DNA from: Streptomyces sp. BHT-5-2
GTDB taxonomy: Bacteria; Actinomycetota; Actinomycetes; Streptomycetales; Streptomycetaceae
NCBI RefSeq assembly: GCF_019774615.1
Contig: NZ_CP081496.1
Coordinates: forward strand, 5,394,001 to 5,458,000
DNA length: 64,000 bases
Reading direction: 5' to 3'
Of the stretch, positions 25,319 through 33,266 are shown in pieces. The notes beneath the pieces are model-generated. The model was not told where the DNA came from and did not search any database. It worked only from the letters and a program-made list of their open reading frames with translations. Positions within the stretch are counted from its first letter, which is position 1. Each line of letters starts with the position of its first letter. The translations under genes and the position numbers were made by a program.

Positions 25319-26623
25319 TCAGGGGGTGCGGGCCATGGCGGCCACGAAGGCGCGTTCCACGTCGGCTGTGGAGAGGACGCCGTAGATCTCGCCGGCGGGT
25401 TCGACGACGAGGTATTCCGTGGCGGGGGTGGCGCGGAGGTGGTCCAGGAGGTCCTCGCCGGCGAGTTCGGCGGCGACCCGCATGCCGTCCTTGAGGTCCT
25501 GGGCGAGGGTGCCGACGGCGACCCAGGGGCGGCGGTGGTCGGGGATGCCGACGATGGCGGCCTCGCGGACCAGGGCGGTGGGGAATCCCTGGCGGTCGAC
25601 GACGACCAGGGCGCGGGCACCGGCGTCGTCGGCGCGGCGCAGGGCCTCGGAGAGCGGGGTGTCGCTCTCGACGGGGATGGCGCGGCGGGTGAGCGTACGG
25701 GCGGTGAGGTCGGGGAGGCGTTCGCGCAGGCGGGCCATGCGGAGGCTGTTGCCGGCACCGGTCCAGATGATGGCGGCGAGGATCGCGGCGAGCAGGGCGT
25801 CGGTGAGCGAGTCGGCGCCGCCGATCTCCTCGGGGGCGCGGCCGAGGGCGCCGGTGTGGGTGAGCAGCGGCAGACCGATGAGGACGGTGACGGCCAGTGC
25901 GCGGCCGACCCAGGCGGCGGCGATGGTGCCGCTCATCGGCTTGCCGGTGAGCTTCCAGACGACGGCGCGCAGCATCCGGCCGCCGTCCAGCGGGAGGCCG
26001 GGGAGGAGGTTGAAGACGGCGACGATGAGGTTGGAGATCATCAGGCCGGCGAGCAGGACGCCGGGGACCGTGCCGGGCTCGACGACCTTCATGCCGGCGT
26101 AGAAGACGCCGGCGAGGACGAGGGAGAGCAGCGGGCCGACGAAGGCCAGGACGAACTCCCGGCCGGGGGTCTCGGTCTCCTTCTCTATCTCGGAGACGCC
26201 GCCGAAGAACTGCAGCTGGATGCGGCGCACGGGGAGCCGGAAGCGCAGCGCGGCGACGGTGTGGGCGAGTTCGTGGACGAGCACGGAGGCGTAGAAGGCG
26301 ACCGCGAAGAAGAGGGAGACGAGGTAGCGGGCGGCGCCGAGCTCGGGGAGGACCCGCTCCAGCTGGCCGCCGAAGACCCAGGTGATCAGGGCGGCGACGA
26401 GGAACCAGCTGGGCGCGACGTAGACGGGCACGCCGAAGGGGCGGCCCATGAGGATGCCGCCGCCGGGGGCCTTGCGCTCGGGGCGGCCCCGTCCGGTGCC
26501 CTGGGGGCGGGCCGGCGCGGCCGGTGGCTGCGTCCGGGGTCCGTCGGGGGCGTGCTCCGTCGGCCGCGGCGGCCGGTCCTGCCCGGACTCCTGGGGGTCC
26601 TGCGGCTTCCCGCTCTCGTCCAC
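25319..26623 (-). CDS. M50 site-2 protease with C-terminal CBS region
   Basis: A 434-residue intramembrane zinc metalloprotease of the M50 (site-2 protease) family. The first about 60 residues are Pro-, Gln- and Arg-rich and probably disordered. The membrane core carries HELAH (VLVHELAHTVAALRF) and NLLPGLPLDGGRMLRA, the second conserved motif supplying the third zinc ligand. The C-terminal third (SDTPLSEALRRADDAGARALVVVDRQGFPTALV onward) is a CBS-domain pair that may sense nucleotides. The GTG at 26623 has GAGGGG 8 bp upstream. It is divergent from the RecB-family nuclease. The substrate, perhaps an anti-sigma factor, is unknown. Confidence 0.9.
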   Translation of the reverse strand: MDESGKPQDPQESGQDRPPRPTEHAPDGPRTQPPAAPARPQGTGRGRPERKAPGGGILMGRPFGVPVYVAPSWFLVAALITWVFGGQLERVLPELGAARYLVSLFFAVAFYASVLVHELAHTVAALRFRLPVRRIQLQFFGGVSEIEKETETPGREFVLAFVGPLLSLVLAGVFYAGMKVVEPGTVPGVLLAGLMISNLIVAVFNLLPGLPLDGGRMLRAVVWKLTGKPMSGTIAAAWVGRALAVTVLIGLPLLTHTGALGRAPEEIGGADSLTDALLAAILAAIIWTGAGNSLRMARLRERLPDLTARTLTRRAIPVESDTPLSEALRRADDAGARALVVVDRQGFPTALVREAAIVGIPDHRRPWVAVGTLAQDLKDGMRVAAELAGEDLLDHLRATPATEYLVVEPAGEIYGVLSTADVERAFVAAMARTP

Positions 26624-26811
26624 GGCGTCCCCTCGTCGATACGGCTTCGGCACCTGCACTGTCTGACAACTCGATCATGCAGGGCAAAGGTGCCCGACGT
26701 CGATGGTATGCGGAGCTTCCGGCCGCGAGCCGACGCGGGGGCGGCCGGGCGCGGGCTCACGGCCGGTGACGCTTCGGCGATTGTCAGTGGCGGGCCGTAG
26801 GGTTCGGTGGC

Positions 26812-27726
26812 ATGGGATGGAGCACGGAGAAGACCGAGGCGGCGGCGCCGGGCAGCGGGCCGGCGGCGGCCGCGGTGCCGGCGCAGGGCGGGGAGCCGGC
26901 GCGGGGCGGGGCGCAGCCGCCGGTGGCGTTGTCGCCGTCGCGGGCGAGCGATTTCATGCAGTGCCCGCTGCTCTACCGCTTCCGCGTGATCGACCGGCTG
27001 CCGGAGAAGCCGAGTCCGGCGGCGACCCGGGGCACGGTGGTGCACTCGGTGCTGGAGCGGCTCTTCGACGCCCCCGCGGTGGAGCGCACGGCCGCCGGGG
27101 CCCGCGCGCTGGTGCCGGTCGAGTGGGAGAAGCTGCTGGCCAAGCGCCCGGAGTTGGCCGAGCTGTTCGCGCAGGACGCGGACGGGGCGCAGTTGGCGCA
27201 GTGGCTGGCGGAGGCCGAGGCGCTGGTGGAGCGGTGGTTCACGCTGGAGGATCCGACGCGGCTGGAGCCGGCCGACCGTGAGCTGTATGTGGAGACGGTG
27301 CTGGATTCCGGGCTGCGGCTGCGGGGGTTCATCGACCGGGTCGATGTGGCGCCCACGGGCGAGGTCCGGCTGGTGGACTACAAGACCGGCAAGGCGCCGC
27401 GGCCGCAGTTCGCCGAGGGCGCGCTGTTCCAGATGAAGTTCTACGCGCTGGTGATGTGGCGGTTGCGGGGTGTGGTGCCGCGCCGGCTCCAACTGGTGTA
27501 TCTGGGCAGCGGCGAGGTGCTGACGTACGACCCGGACGAGCGTGATCTGCGGGGCGTGGAGCGGAAGTTGCTGGCGCTGTGGGAGGCGATCCGGCAGGCG
27601 ACGGAGTCCGGCGACTGGCGCCCGCGGCCGACGAAGCTGTGCGGTTGGTGCGACCACCAGGCGCACTGCCCCGAGTTCGGCGGCACTCCCCCGGTGTACC
27701 CGTTGCCGGTGGCCGGCGGGGGCTGA
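26812..27726 (+). CDS. RecB-family PD-(D/E)XK nuclease with probable Fe-S cluster
   Basis: A 304-residue stand-alone nuclease of the RecB/Cas4-like PDDEXK family. The N-terminal 40 residues are Ala/Gly-rich. SPSRASDFMQCPLLYRFRVIDRLPEK then gives the first Cys. RGTVVHSVLERLF contributes the His, LRGFIDRVD the metal-binding Asp, and RLVDYKTGKAPRPQ the DxK. KLCGWCDHQAHC near the C-terminus supplies three more Cys, so a [4Fe-4S] cluster as in AddB and Cas4 is likely. No helicase subunit or CRISPR array is near. A role in DNA repair is inferred. Confidence 0.9.
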   Translation: MGWSTEKTEAAAPGSGPAAAAVPAQGGEPARGGAQPPVALSPSRASDFMQCPLLYRFRVIDRLPEKPSPAATRGTVVHSVLERLFDAPAVERTAAGARALVPVEWEKLLAKRPELAELFAQDADGAQLAQWLAEAEALVERWFTLEDPTRLEPADRELYVETVLDSGLRLRGFIDRVDVAPTGEVRLVDYKTGKAPRPQFAEGALFQMKFYALVMWRLRGVVPRRLQLVYLGSGEVLTYDPDERDLRGVERKLLALWEAIRQATESGDWRPRPTKLCGWCDHQAHCPEFGGTPPVYPLPVAGGG

Positions 27727-27867
27727 CCGGGCCGGGGGTCCGGGGGTTGGCCCGGGGGCGCCCCCGGGGGGCGGCGGTGCCTACGGTGTGCCCGGCGGAC
27801 GGTGGGGGTGGTCCGCAGGGCAGAATGGAGCGGACCGAGGAGATCCCGCCCCGCCGAAGGAGAGCTT

Positions 27868-28539
27868 GTGGCCATTCGCGTCCTGCTGGTCGACGACCAG
27901 CCCCTGCTGCGTACGGGTTTCCGGATGATTCTGGAGGCCGAGCAGGATCTGGCGGTCGTCGGCGAGGCGGGCGACGGGCTCCAGGCGCTGGAGCAGGTGC
28001 GGGCGCTGCAGCCCGACGTGGTCCTGATGGACATCCGGATGCCACGGATGGACGGCGTCGAGGCGACCCGGCAGATCACCGGCCCGGCGAAGGACGGTCC
28101 GGCGAAGGTGCTGGTGCTGACGACGTTCGACCTGGACGAGTACGTCGTCGAGGCGTTGCGGGCCGGGGCCAGCGGCTTCCTGCTGAAGGACGCCCCGGCC
28201 GATGAACTGGTGCAGGCGATCCGGGTGGTGGCGGCGGGCGAGGCGATGCTCGCGCCGAGCATCACCCGGCGGCTGCTGGACAAGTACGCCGGGCATCTGC
28301 CGTCGGGCGAGGAGCAGGTGCCGGACACCCTCCACACGCTCACCGAGCGGGAGGTGGAGGTCCTGAAGCTGGTGGCCCGCGGGTTGTCCAACGCGGAGAT
28401 CGCGGCGGACCTGTTCGTCAGCGAGACGACGGTCAAGACGCACGTCGGGCATGTGCTGACGAAGCTGGGGCTGCGGGACCGCGTGCAGGCGGCGGTGTAC
28501 GCGTACGAGAGCGGGCTGGTGCGGCCGGGCGCCCAGTAG
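27868..28539 (+). CDS. NarL/LuxR-type response regulator, orphan
   Basis: A 223-residue two-component response regulator. The receiver domain (residues 1-120) has acidic pair D9-D10, phosphoacceptor D55 (VVLMDIRMPRMDG), the conserved Thr (VLVLTTFD) and Lys (FLLKDAPADEL). The C-terminal LuxR HTH reads LTEREVEVLKLVARGLSNAEIAADLFVSETTVKTHVGHVLTKLGLRDRVQAAVYAYE. The GTG at 27868 follows AAGGAGAG, so the upstream in-frame ATG at 27802 is rejected. No histidine kinase is adjacent, so the partner must be encoded elsewhere. Confidence 0.93.
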   Translation: MAIRVLLVDDQPLLRTGFRMILEAEQDLAVVGEAGDGLQALEQVRALQPDVVLMDIRMPRMDGVEATRQITGPAKDGPAKVLVLTTFDLDEYVVEALRAGASGFLLKDAPADELVQAIRVVAAGEAMLAPSITRRLLDKYAGHLPSGEEQVPDTLHTLTEREVEVLKLVARGLSNAEIAADLFVSETTVKTHVGHVLTKLGLRDRVQAAVYAYESGLVRPGAQ

Positions 28540-28563
28540 GGGCGGCGCGGCGGCCGATGCGGC

Positions 28564-28602
28564 GGCGGGGCCGGTCCGGGATCGTCCCGGTCCGGCCCCG
28601 CC
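28564..28602. terminator. Bidirectional terminator
   Basis: GGCGGGGCCGGTCCGGGA / TCCCGGTCCGGCCCCGCC, an 18-bp stem with one mismatch and a 3-base loop, between the convergent response regulator and oligopeptide-binding protein genes. Confidence 0.88.
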
Positions 28603-28645
28603 GTCGTGGTCCTCTGCCGTCGTGGTGCTCGCCGGTCCGGCCGGC

Positions 28646-30241
28646 TCAGGCCTCGGCGGACTTGCTGATCTCCCAGAAGCGGAAGACGGTCGAGGAGTCC
28701 AGGGTCCATTCCAGGCCGGAGACTCCCCGGCGGGCGACCGCGTACTGCTTGCCCTGCCAGATCGGGATGACCGGCAGGTCCTTGGCGATGATGTCCTGCA
28801 GCTCGCGGAAGGCGGCCTTGGTGGCACCGCGGTTGGGCTGGTCGGCGGTCTCCGGCAGCAGCCGGCCGGTGATCTCCGGCGAGCTGTAGTGGTTGGCCAG
28901 CACGCTGTCCTTGCCGAAGAACGGCTGGGTGAAGTTGTCCGGGTCCGGGTAGTCGGGGACCCAGCCCTTGACGTAGACGCCGAAGCGGCCGGCGGCCACG
29001 CCCTGGTCGTAGTCGCCGGTGGGCACGCTGCGCACCTTGGCGTCGAACAGGCCGCTGGCGTTGAGCTGTTGGGCGATCTCCTGGACGGCGGCGACGGTGC
29101 CGGGGCCGAAGCGGTCGGGGGTGGCCCAGAGGGTGAGCGGAACCTTGCCCTGGAGGCCGGCGTCGTGCAGCGCGGCGGCGGCCTTGTCGGGCTGCGGGCG
29201 GTCGCCGTAGGTGTTGAAGAAGGCGGTGTTGTGGCCGGTGATGCCGGCCGGGACGACCGAGTAGAGGGGTTCGGCGGTGCGCTGGTAGACGTCCCGGACG
29301 AGGGTGGAGCGGTCCAGGAGGTAGGCGACGGCCTTGCGGACGCCGAGCTTGCCGGCGACCGGGTCCTTGAGGTTGAAGACCAGGTGCATGACCTCGGCGC
29401 TGCCGCCCTCGACGACCTGGGTGCCGTGTTGCTGGTCCCGGGACGCCTTGTCGAGCGCGGCGATGTCCTTCATGGCCAGACCGCGGTAGGCGAGGTCCAC
29501 CTTGCCGCTTTCGACGGCCTTGCGGAGCGGCTCGGGGCCGGTGAAGAACTTCAGGGTCATCCCGGAGTTCTTGGCCTTGGCGGGGCCCTTGTAGGACGCG
29601 TTGACGGAGAACTTGGCCTGTTCGGTGCCGTAGGAGTCGAGGCTGTAGAGGCCGGAGCCGACGGCCTTGCCGTCGGTGCGCAGCCGGTCGGCGGGGTAGG
29701 CGGTGTGGTCGACGATGGAGCCGGCGCCCGAGGCGATCTTCATGGGGAAGGTGGCGTCGGGCGTCTTGAGGTGGAAGACCACGGTCTTGGCGTCCGGGGT
29801 CTCGACGTTGTCCAGGGCGGCGAACATCACGGCGGGGCCGTCCTTGTCCTTGATCCGCCGGATGCGGTCGAAGGAGAACTTGACGTCCTGTGAGGTGAGC
29901 TTGTCCCCGTTGCTGAAGGTCAGGCCGTCCTTGAGGGTGCAGCGGTAGACCTTGCTGTCGGAGCCGGTGAAGCCGCAGTTCTCGGCGGCCTCCGGTTCCG
30001 GGGTCGTCTGACCCTTGGGGAAGCTGAGGAGTGACTGGAAGACGTTGTTGAACAGCAGCCAGGAGCCGGGGTCGTAGCCCGAGGCTGGGTCGGTGGCCTT
30101 GACCTTGTCGGTCGTGCCCATGACGACGGGCTCGCCGTGGCCGGACGACTGCGAGGTGTCCGTGCCGCATCCGGCGACCGCGAGCAGGACTGTCGCCAGC
30201 CCGGCTCCGATCGGGGCGGACAGCCACTGGTCACGCTTCAC
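28646..30241 (-). CDS. ABC transporter solute-binding lipoprotein, family 5 (copy 1)
   Basis: A 531-residue extracytoplasmic solute-binding protein of the oligopeptide/dipeptide class (SBP_bac_5). The lipobox is LLAVAGC after a short hydrophobic signal. Typical features are NNVFQSLLSF, RCTLKDGLTFSNGDKLTSQDVKFSFDRI, the VFHLKTPDATFPMKIAS segment and GWVPDYPDPDNFTQPFFG. It should capture peptides or related solutes at the membrane surface. No permease or ATPase gene is adjacent, so it must use transporter parts encoded elsewhere, or act as a sensor. The GTG at 30241 follows GAGGAA and is preferred to the GTG at 30256. Confidence 0.92.
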   Translation of the reverse strand: MKRDQWLSAPIGAGLATVLLAVAGCGTDTSQSSGHGEPVVMGTTDKVKATDPASGYDPGSWLLFNNVFQSLLSFPKGQTTPEPEAAENCGFTGSDSKVYRCTLKDGLTFSNGDKLTSQDVKFSFDRIRRIKDKDGPAVMFAALDNVETPDAKTVVFHLKTPDATFPMKIASGAGSIVDHTAYPADRLRTDGKAVGSGLYSLDSYGTEQAKFSVNASYKGPAKAKNSGMTLKFFTGPEPLRKAVESGKVDLAYRGLAMKDIAALDKASRDQQHGTQVVEGGSAEVMHLVFNLKDPVAGKLGVRKAVAYLLDRSTLVRDVYQRTAEPLYSVVPAGITGHNTAFFNTYGDRPQPDKAAAALHDAGLQGKVPLTLWATPDRFGPGTVAAVQEIAQQLNASGLFDAKVRSVPTGDYDQGVAAGRFGVYVKGWVPDYPDPDNFTQPFFGKDSVLANHYSSPEITGRLLPETADQPNRGATKAAFRELQDIIAKDLPVIPIWQGKQYAVARRGVSGLEWTLDSSTVFRFWEISKSAEA

Positions 30242-30325
30242 TCGGTGGTTCCTCACGTTCTGGTGGAGCCGGTCGGGCCGCGGCGGGGTGCCGTGGCGGA
30301 GGACGGTGCCGGGAGGTGCGCGCGG

Positions 30326-31936
30326 TCAGCTGGAGACACCGCGGCCCAGCTCCCAGAGCTGCAGCGCCGAGGAGGAGTTGAGCGCCCACTCGACGCCGGT
30401 GATGTTGTCGCGGGCGGCGACGTACTGCTTGCTCTGCCACAGCGGGAGGAAGGGCACGTCGTCGGCGAGGATGTCCTGGGCCTGCTTGAAGCCGGCCCCG
30501 GCGGCGTTGCGGTCGGTCTGCTGTCGGGTGGTGGGGATCAGTTGCGACTCGATCTTGTCGTTGCGGTAGGGGGAGTTGAGGAAGTTCCCCTTGCCGACGA
30601 ACGGCGCGATGTAGTTGTCCGCGTCGGGGATGTCGGCGAACCATCCCATGCCGTACGCGGTGTACTTGCCGCTGGAGGCGTCGGTGCGGAACTGCTGCCA
30701 GCGGTCGATGCCCTTGATGCTGACGTCGAACAGCTTGGTGCTGTTGAGCTGCTTCTGGAGGGCGGCGAACTCCTTGGCCGTGTTGGGGCCGTAGTGGTAC
30801 TTGCTGTAGGTCAGGGTGAACTTCACCGGGGTGGTGATGTTCGCCTGCTGCAGGGTCTGCTTGGCGGCGGCGACGTCGGGGGTGCTGCCGTACTTGGTGT
30901 AGAAGGAGTTGATGTGCCCGGAGAGGCCGGTGGGGACGAGCGAGTAGAGCGGGTCGCCGGTGTAGGAGTAGACGTCGCGCATCAGCTGGGAGCGGTTGAC
31001 GACCTGTGCGACCGCCTGGCGGACGGCCTTGTTGGAGACGGCCGGGTCCTTGGTGTTGAAGGCGATGTAGCGGATCTCCTGGCCGGGCATCTCCTGGAGC
31101 ACCAGGTGCTTGTCCTGGGAGTTCTGCAGGCCCTGGACCTGGGCGGGCGTCAGGCCGCGGGTCAGCAGGTCGATGTCGCCCTTGCGGAGGGCGGCCTCCA
31201 TGTCCGCGGGGTCGTCGAAGAACCGCATCTCGACGGAGTCGTTCTTCACCGGCAACCCGCCCTTGTACTCGGGGTTCTTGGTGAAGACGGCCTTGGTGAG
31301 GCGGTCGCCGCTGTGCTCGGTCTTGACGGTGTACGGACCCGAGCCGGCCGTCTCCCAGCCCTTGTAGAGGCTGTTCTTGGGGTACACCTGGCTGTCGACG
31401 ATGGCCGCGGCGGGGGTCGCGAGCTTCTGCGGGAAGGTGGCGTCCGGCTTGGTGAGGTGGAAGACCACCTCGCGGTTGCTGGGCGTCTCCACCCGGTCGA
31501 TGTCGTCGAGCAGCGACACCGGGCCGTTGGTGTAGTTGATGGTCCGCATCCGGTCGATGGAGAACTTCACGTCCTGTGCGGTCAGGTCGTGGCCGTTGGA
31601 GAACTTCAGACCGCTGCGCAGCGTGCAGCGGTACTGCTCGTTCTGGGTGTCCCGGAAGCCGCAGGACTCGGCGGCCTCGGGCACCACGGCGGTGCCGGTG
31701 CGGGGCAGTCGCATCAGCGTCTGGAAGGTGCTGCGCAACACGTTCCAGGCGTCGACGTCGTACGCCTGCGCGGGATCCAGCGGTGCGGGGGCCGCCTTGG
31801 TGGCCTCGATCTGCGAGGCGACGCCGACGACGATCGGCGAGCCGCCCGAGCCCGCGCCGTCGCCGTTGCCGCAAGCGGCGAGAGCCGGGGCGAGGAGACC
31901 GGCCAGCGCCGGTAGCACCAGGGTCTTGCGATTCAT
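30326..31936 (-). CDS. ABC transporter solute-binding lipoprotein, family 5 (copy 2)
   Basis: A 536-residue paralogue of the downstream copy, with the same architecture: signal peptide with lipobox APALAAC, then RCTLRSGLKFSNGHDLTAQDVKFSIDRM, VVFHLTKPDATFPQKLAT and GMGWFADIPDADNYIAPFVG. The two share most motifs and the C-terminal W-sequence-WExS/G-type ending, so they look like a tandem duplication that has diverged. The ATG at 31936 follows AAGGAACC; a GTG at 31993 would add an unlikely N-terminus. The 84-bp gap to copy 1 shows no strong terminator, so the pair may be cotranscribed. No permease is present. Confidence 0.92.
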   Translation of the reverse strand: MNRKTLVLPALAGLLAPALAACGNGDGAGSGGSPIVVGVASQIEATKAAPAPLDPAQAYDVDAWNVLRSTFQTLMRLPRTGTAVVPEAAESCGFRDTQNEQYRCTLRSGLKFSNGHDLTAQDVKFSIDRMRTINYTNGPVSLLDDIDRVETPSNREVVFHLTKPDATFPQKLATPAAAIVDSQVYPKNSLYKGWETAGSGPYTVKTEHSGDRLTKAVFTKNPEYKGGLPVKNDSVEMRFFDDPADMEAALRKGDIDLLTRGLTPAQVQGLQNSQDKHLVLQEMPGQEIRYIAFNTKDPAVSNKAVRQAVAQVVNRSQLMRDVYSYTGDPLYSLVPTGLSGHINSFYTKYGSTPDVAAAKQTLQQANITTPVKFTLTYSKYHYGPNTAKEFAALQKQLNSTKLFDVSIKGIDRWQQFRTDASSGKYTAYGMGWFADIPDADNYIAPFVGKGNFLNSPYRNDKIESQLIPTTRQQTDRNAAGAGFKQAQDILADDVPFLPLWQSKQYVAARDNITGVEWALNSSSALQLWELGRGVSS

Positions 31937-32296
31937 CGTCGACAGGTTCCTTATCAGCGCAGAGGTGTTGCTCGCGTCGAGATTAGTAGGCACCGCCAGC
32001 GGCTCATCGACGCACGGAAGTTACATCGATAGGGCGGTGGGATTACGGGAACGGCGTGATCGATATCCGGATGGCGGAACGTATTGCGCGTTGCCCCATC
32101 AATCCGGACACTTACCCCCGTAGAAACCACCGACGGGACCCCCTGGATCACCCGTCGAGCCCCCTGTCGACGGCCCGGCACGTGAGAAACGTCACGCACT
32201 CCAGCACCCCGTCCGCCCCCGGAATTCCCTCGGGTATTCGTCACGGAAAATAAGCGGATCGCTGCCGTGAGTTTCCGGGCAATACGCGCAGTACGC
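31937..32296. other. Upstream region of the binding-protein pair
   Basis: This 360-bp noncoding stretch is less GC-rich than its surroundings. It should hold the promoter of the solute-binding protein genes (minus strand). A 17-codon minus-strand ORF (31954-32007) with a Cys and two rare CTA Leu codons ends just before the ATG of copy 2, and its status is doubtful. A 7-bp hairpin CACGGAA / TTCCGTG lies at the 3' end of the HAD gene at about 32301-32322. Confidence 0.5.
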
Positions 32297-33049
32297 TCAG
32301 TGCACGGAACCTTTGCTTTCCGTGATGAGGGCCTGGAGAAAGGGAAGATCGACTTCTTCGAGGGAGCCGACCACGCGCCGTCCCGGGGCCGGCGGGATCG
32401 GGGTCACGGACGGCACCGCGACCACCTGGCAGCCGGCCGCCTCGCCCGCCCGCACCCCGGTGAGGGTGTCCTCGACGACGGCGCACCGGGTCGGGTCGAC
32501 GCCCAGGCGGGCGGCGGCGGTCAGATACGGGTCCGGGTGCGGCTTGGTCCGCATCAGGTCGTCGCCGGCGACGGTCAGGCGGAAGTTCTCCGCGCCGAGG
32601 GAGTACAGCATCCGCTCGATGATGGTCCGGTGCGAGGCGGACACCAGCGCGGTGGGCACGCGGTGCGCGGCCAGCTCGGACAGCAGCCGGCGGGCGCCCG
32701 GCATCAGCGGGACACCGCTCCCGATCCGGGCCACGAACGCCTCGTTGAGCAGGGTGCTCAGCTCCGTCAGGCCGATGTCGGCGCCGGTCGCGCGCAGCAG
32801 GTAGCCGGCGCTGCGGGACATCGGTCCGCCGACGACGACCTCCCGGTGGCTGTCGTCGAGGACATGGCCGAGCCGGGCGAAGACCTGCGCCTCCGCCTCC
32901 CACCAGAAGCCCTCGGTGTCGACGAGGGTGCCGTCCAGATCCAGGAGGACGGCCTGGAGGGTCGCGGCTTCGGCCATGGGGGTCTCCCCTGCTCGATCGG
33001 AGTTGAGAGTTCGGGGAAGGGCGCCGACTGCGGGGATGCTGTTGGTCAT
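32297..33049 (-). CDS. HAD-superfamily phosphatase
   Basis: A 250-residue HAD hydrolase of the beta-phosphoglucomutase / phosphoglycolate-phosphatase type. Motif I is LLDLDGTLVDTEG, motif II VSASHRT, motif III KPHPDPYL and motif IV VVEDTLTGVRAGEAAGC, with a helical cap domain between I and II. It hydrolyses small phosphorylated metabolites; the substrate is unknown. The ATG at 33049 has a strong GGAGG 7 bp upstream. An ATG at 32977 with AGGGGAGA is an alternative that would drop 24 unconserved residues. It lies downstream of metH but has its own ribosome site. Confidence 0.9.
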   Translation of the reverse strand: MTNSIPAVGALPRTLNSDRAGETPMAEAATLQAVLLDLDGTLVDTEGFWWEAEAQVFARLGHVLDDSHREVVVGGPMSRSAGYLLRATGADIGLTELSTLLNEAFVARIGSGVPLMPGARRLLSELAAHRVPTALVSASHRTIIERMLYSLGAENFRLTVAGDDLMRTKPHPDPYLTAAARLGVDPTRCAVVEDTLTGVRAGEAAGCQVVAVPSVTPIPPAPGRRVVGSLEEVDLPFLQALITESKGSVH

Positions 33050-33266
33050 CCGTCCACCTCCGTTGCAACGTCCCCGGAGGGACGAAAGGGCCGGCCGCCA
33101 CCCCCGGCGGGGGACAGCGACCGGCCACTACCGGATCGACAAGTGTACGACCGTGCGCGCCGGAACGCCCGGGGAACGCGGAGGATCCGCTTCCGCGGGC
33201 GTTCCGGCCGGGCTCGCCGCACCACCGCACCTCACCACGCGCTCCGGTACGGCCCGCGGGGCCTGG

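Noticed and set aside
26812..27726. RecB-family nuclease considered as Cas4
   Set aside because: The Fe-S and PDDEXK layout resembles Cas4, but no repeats or other cas genes are nearby. Stand-alone RecB-like nucleases are common in actinobacteria.
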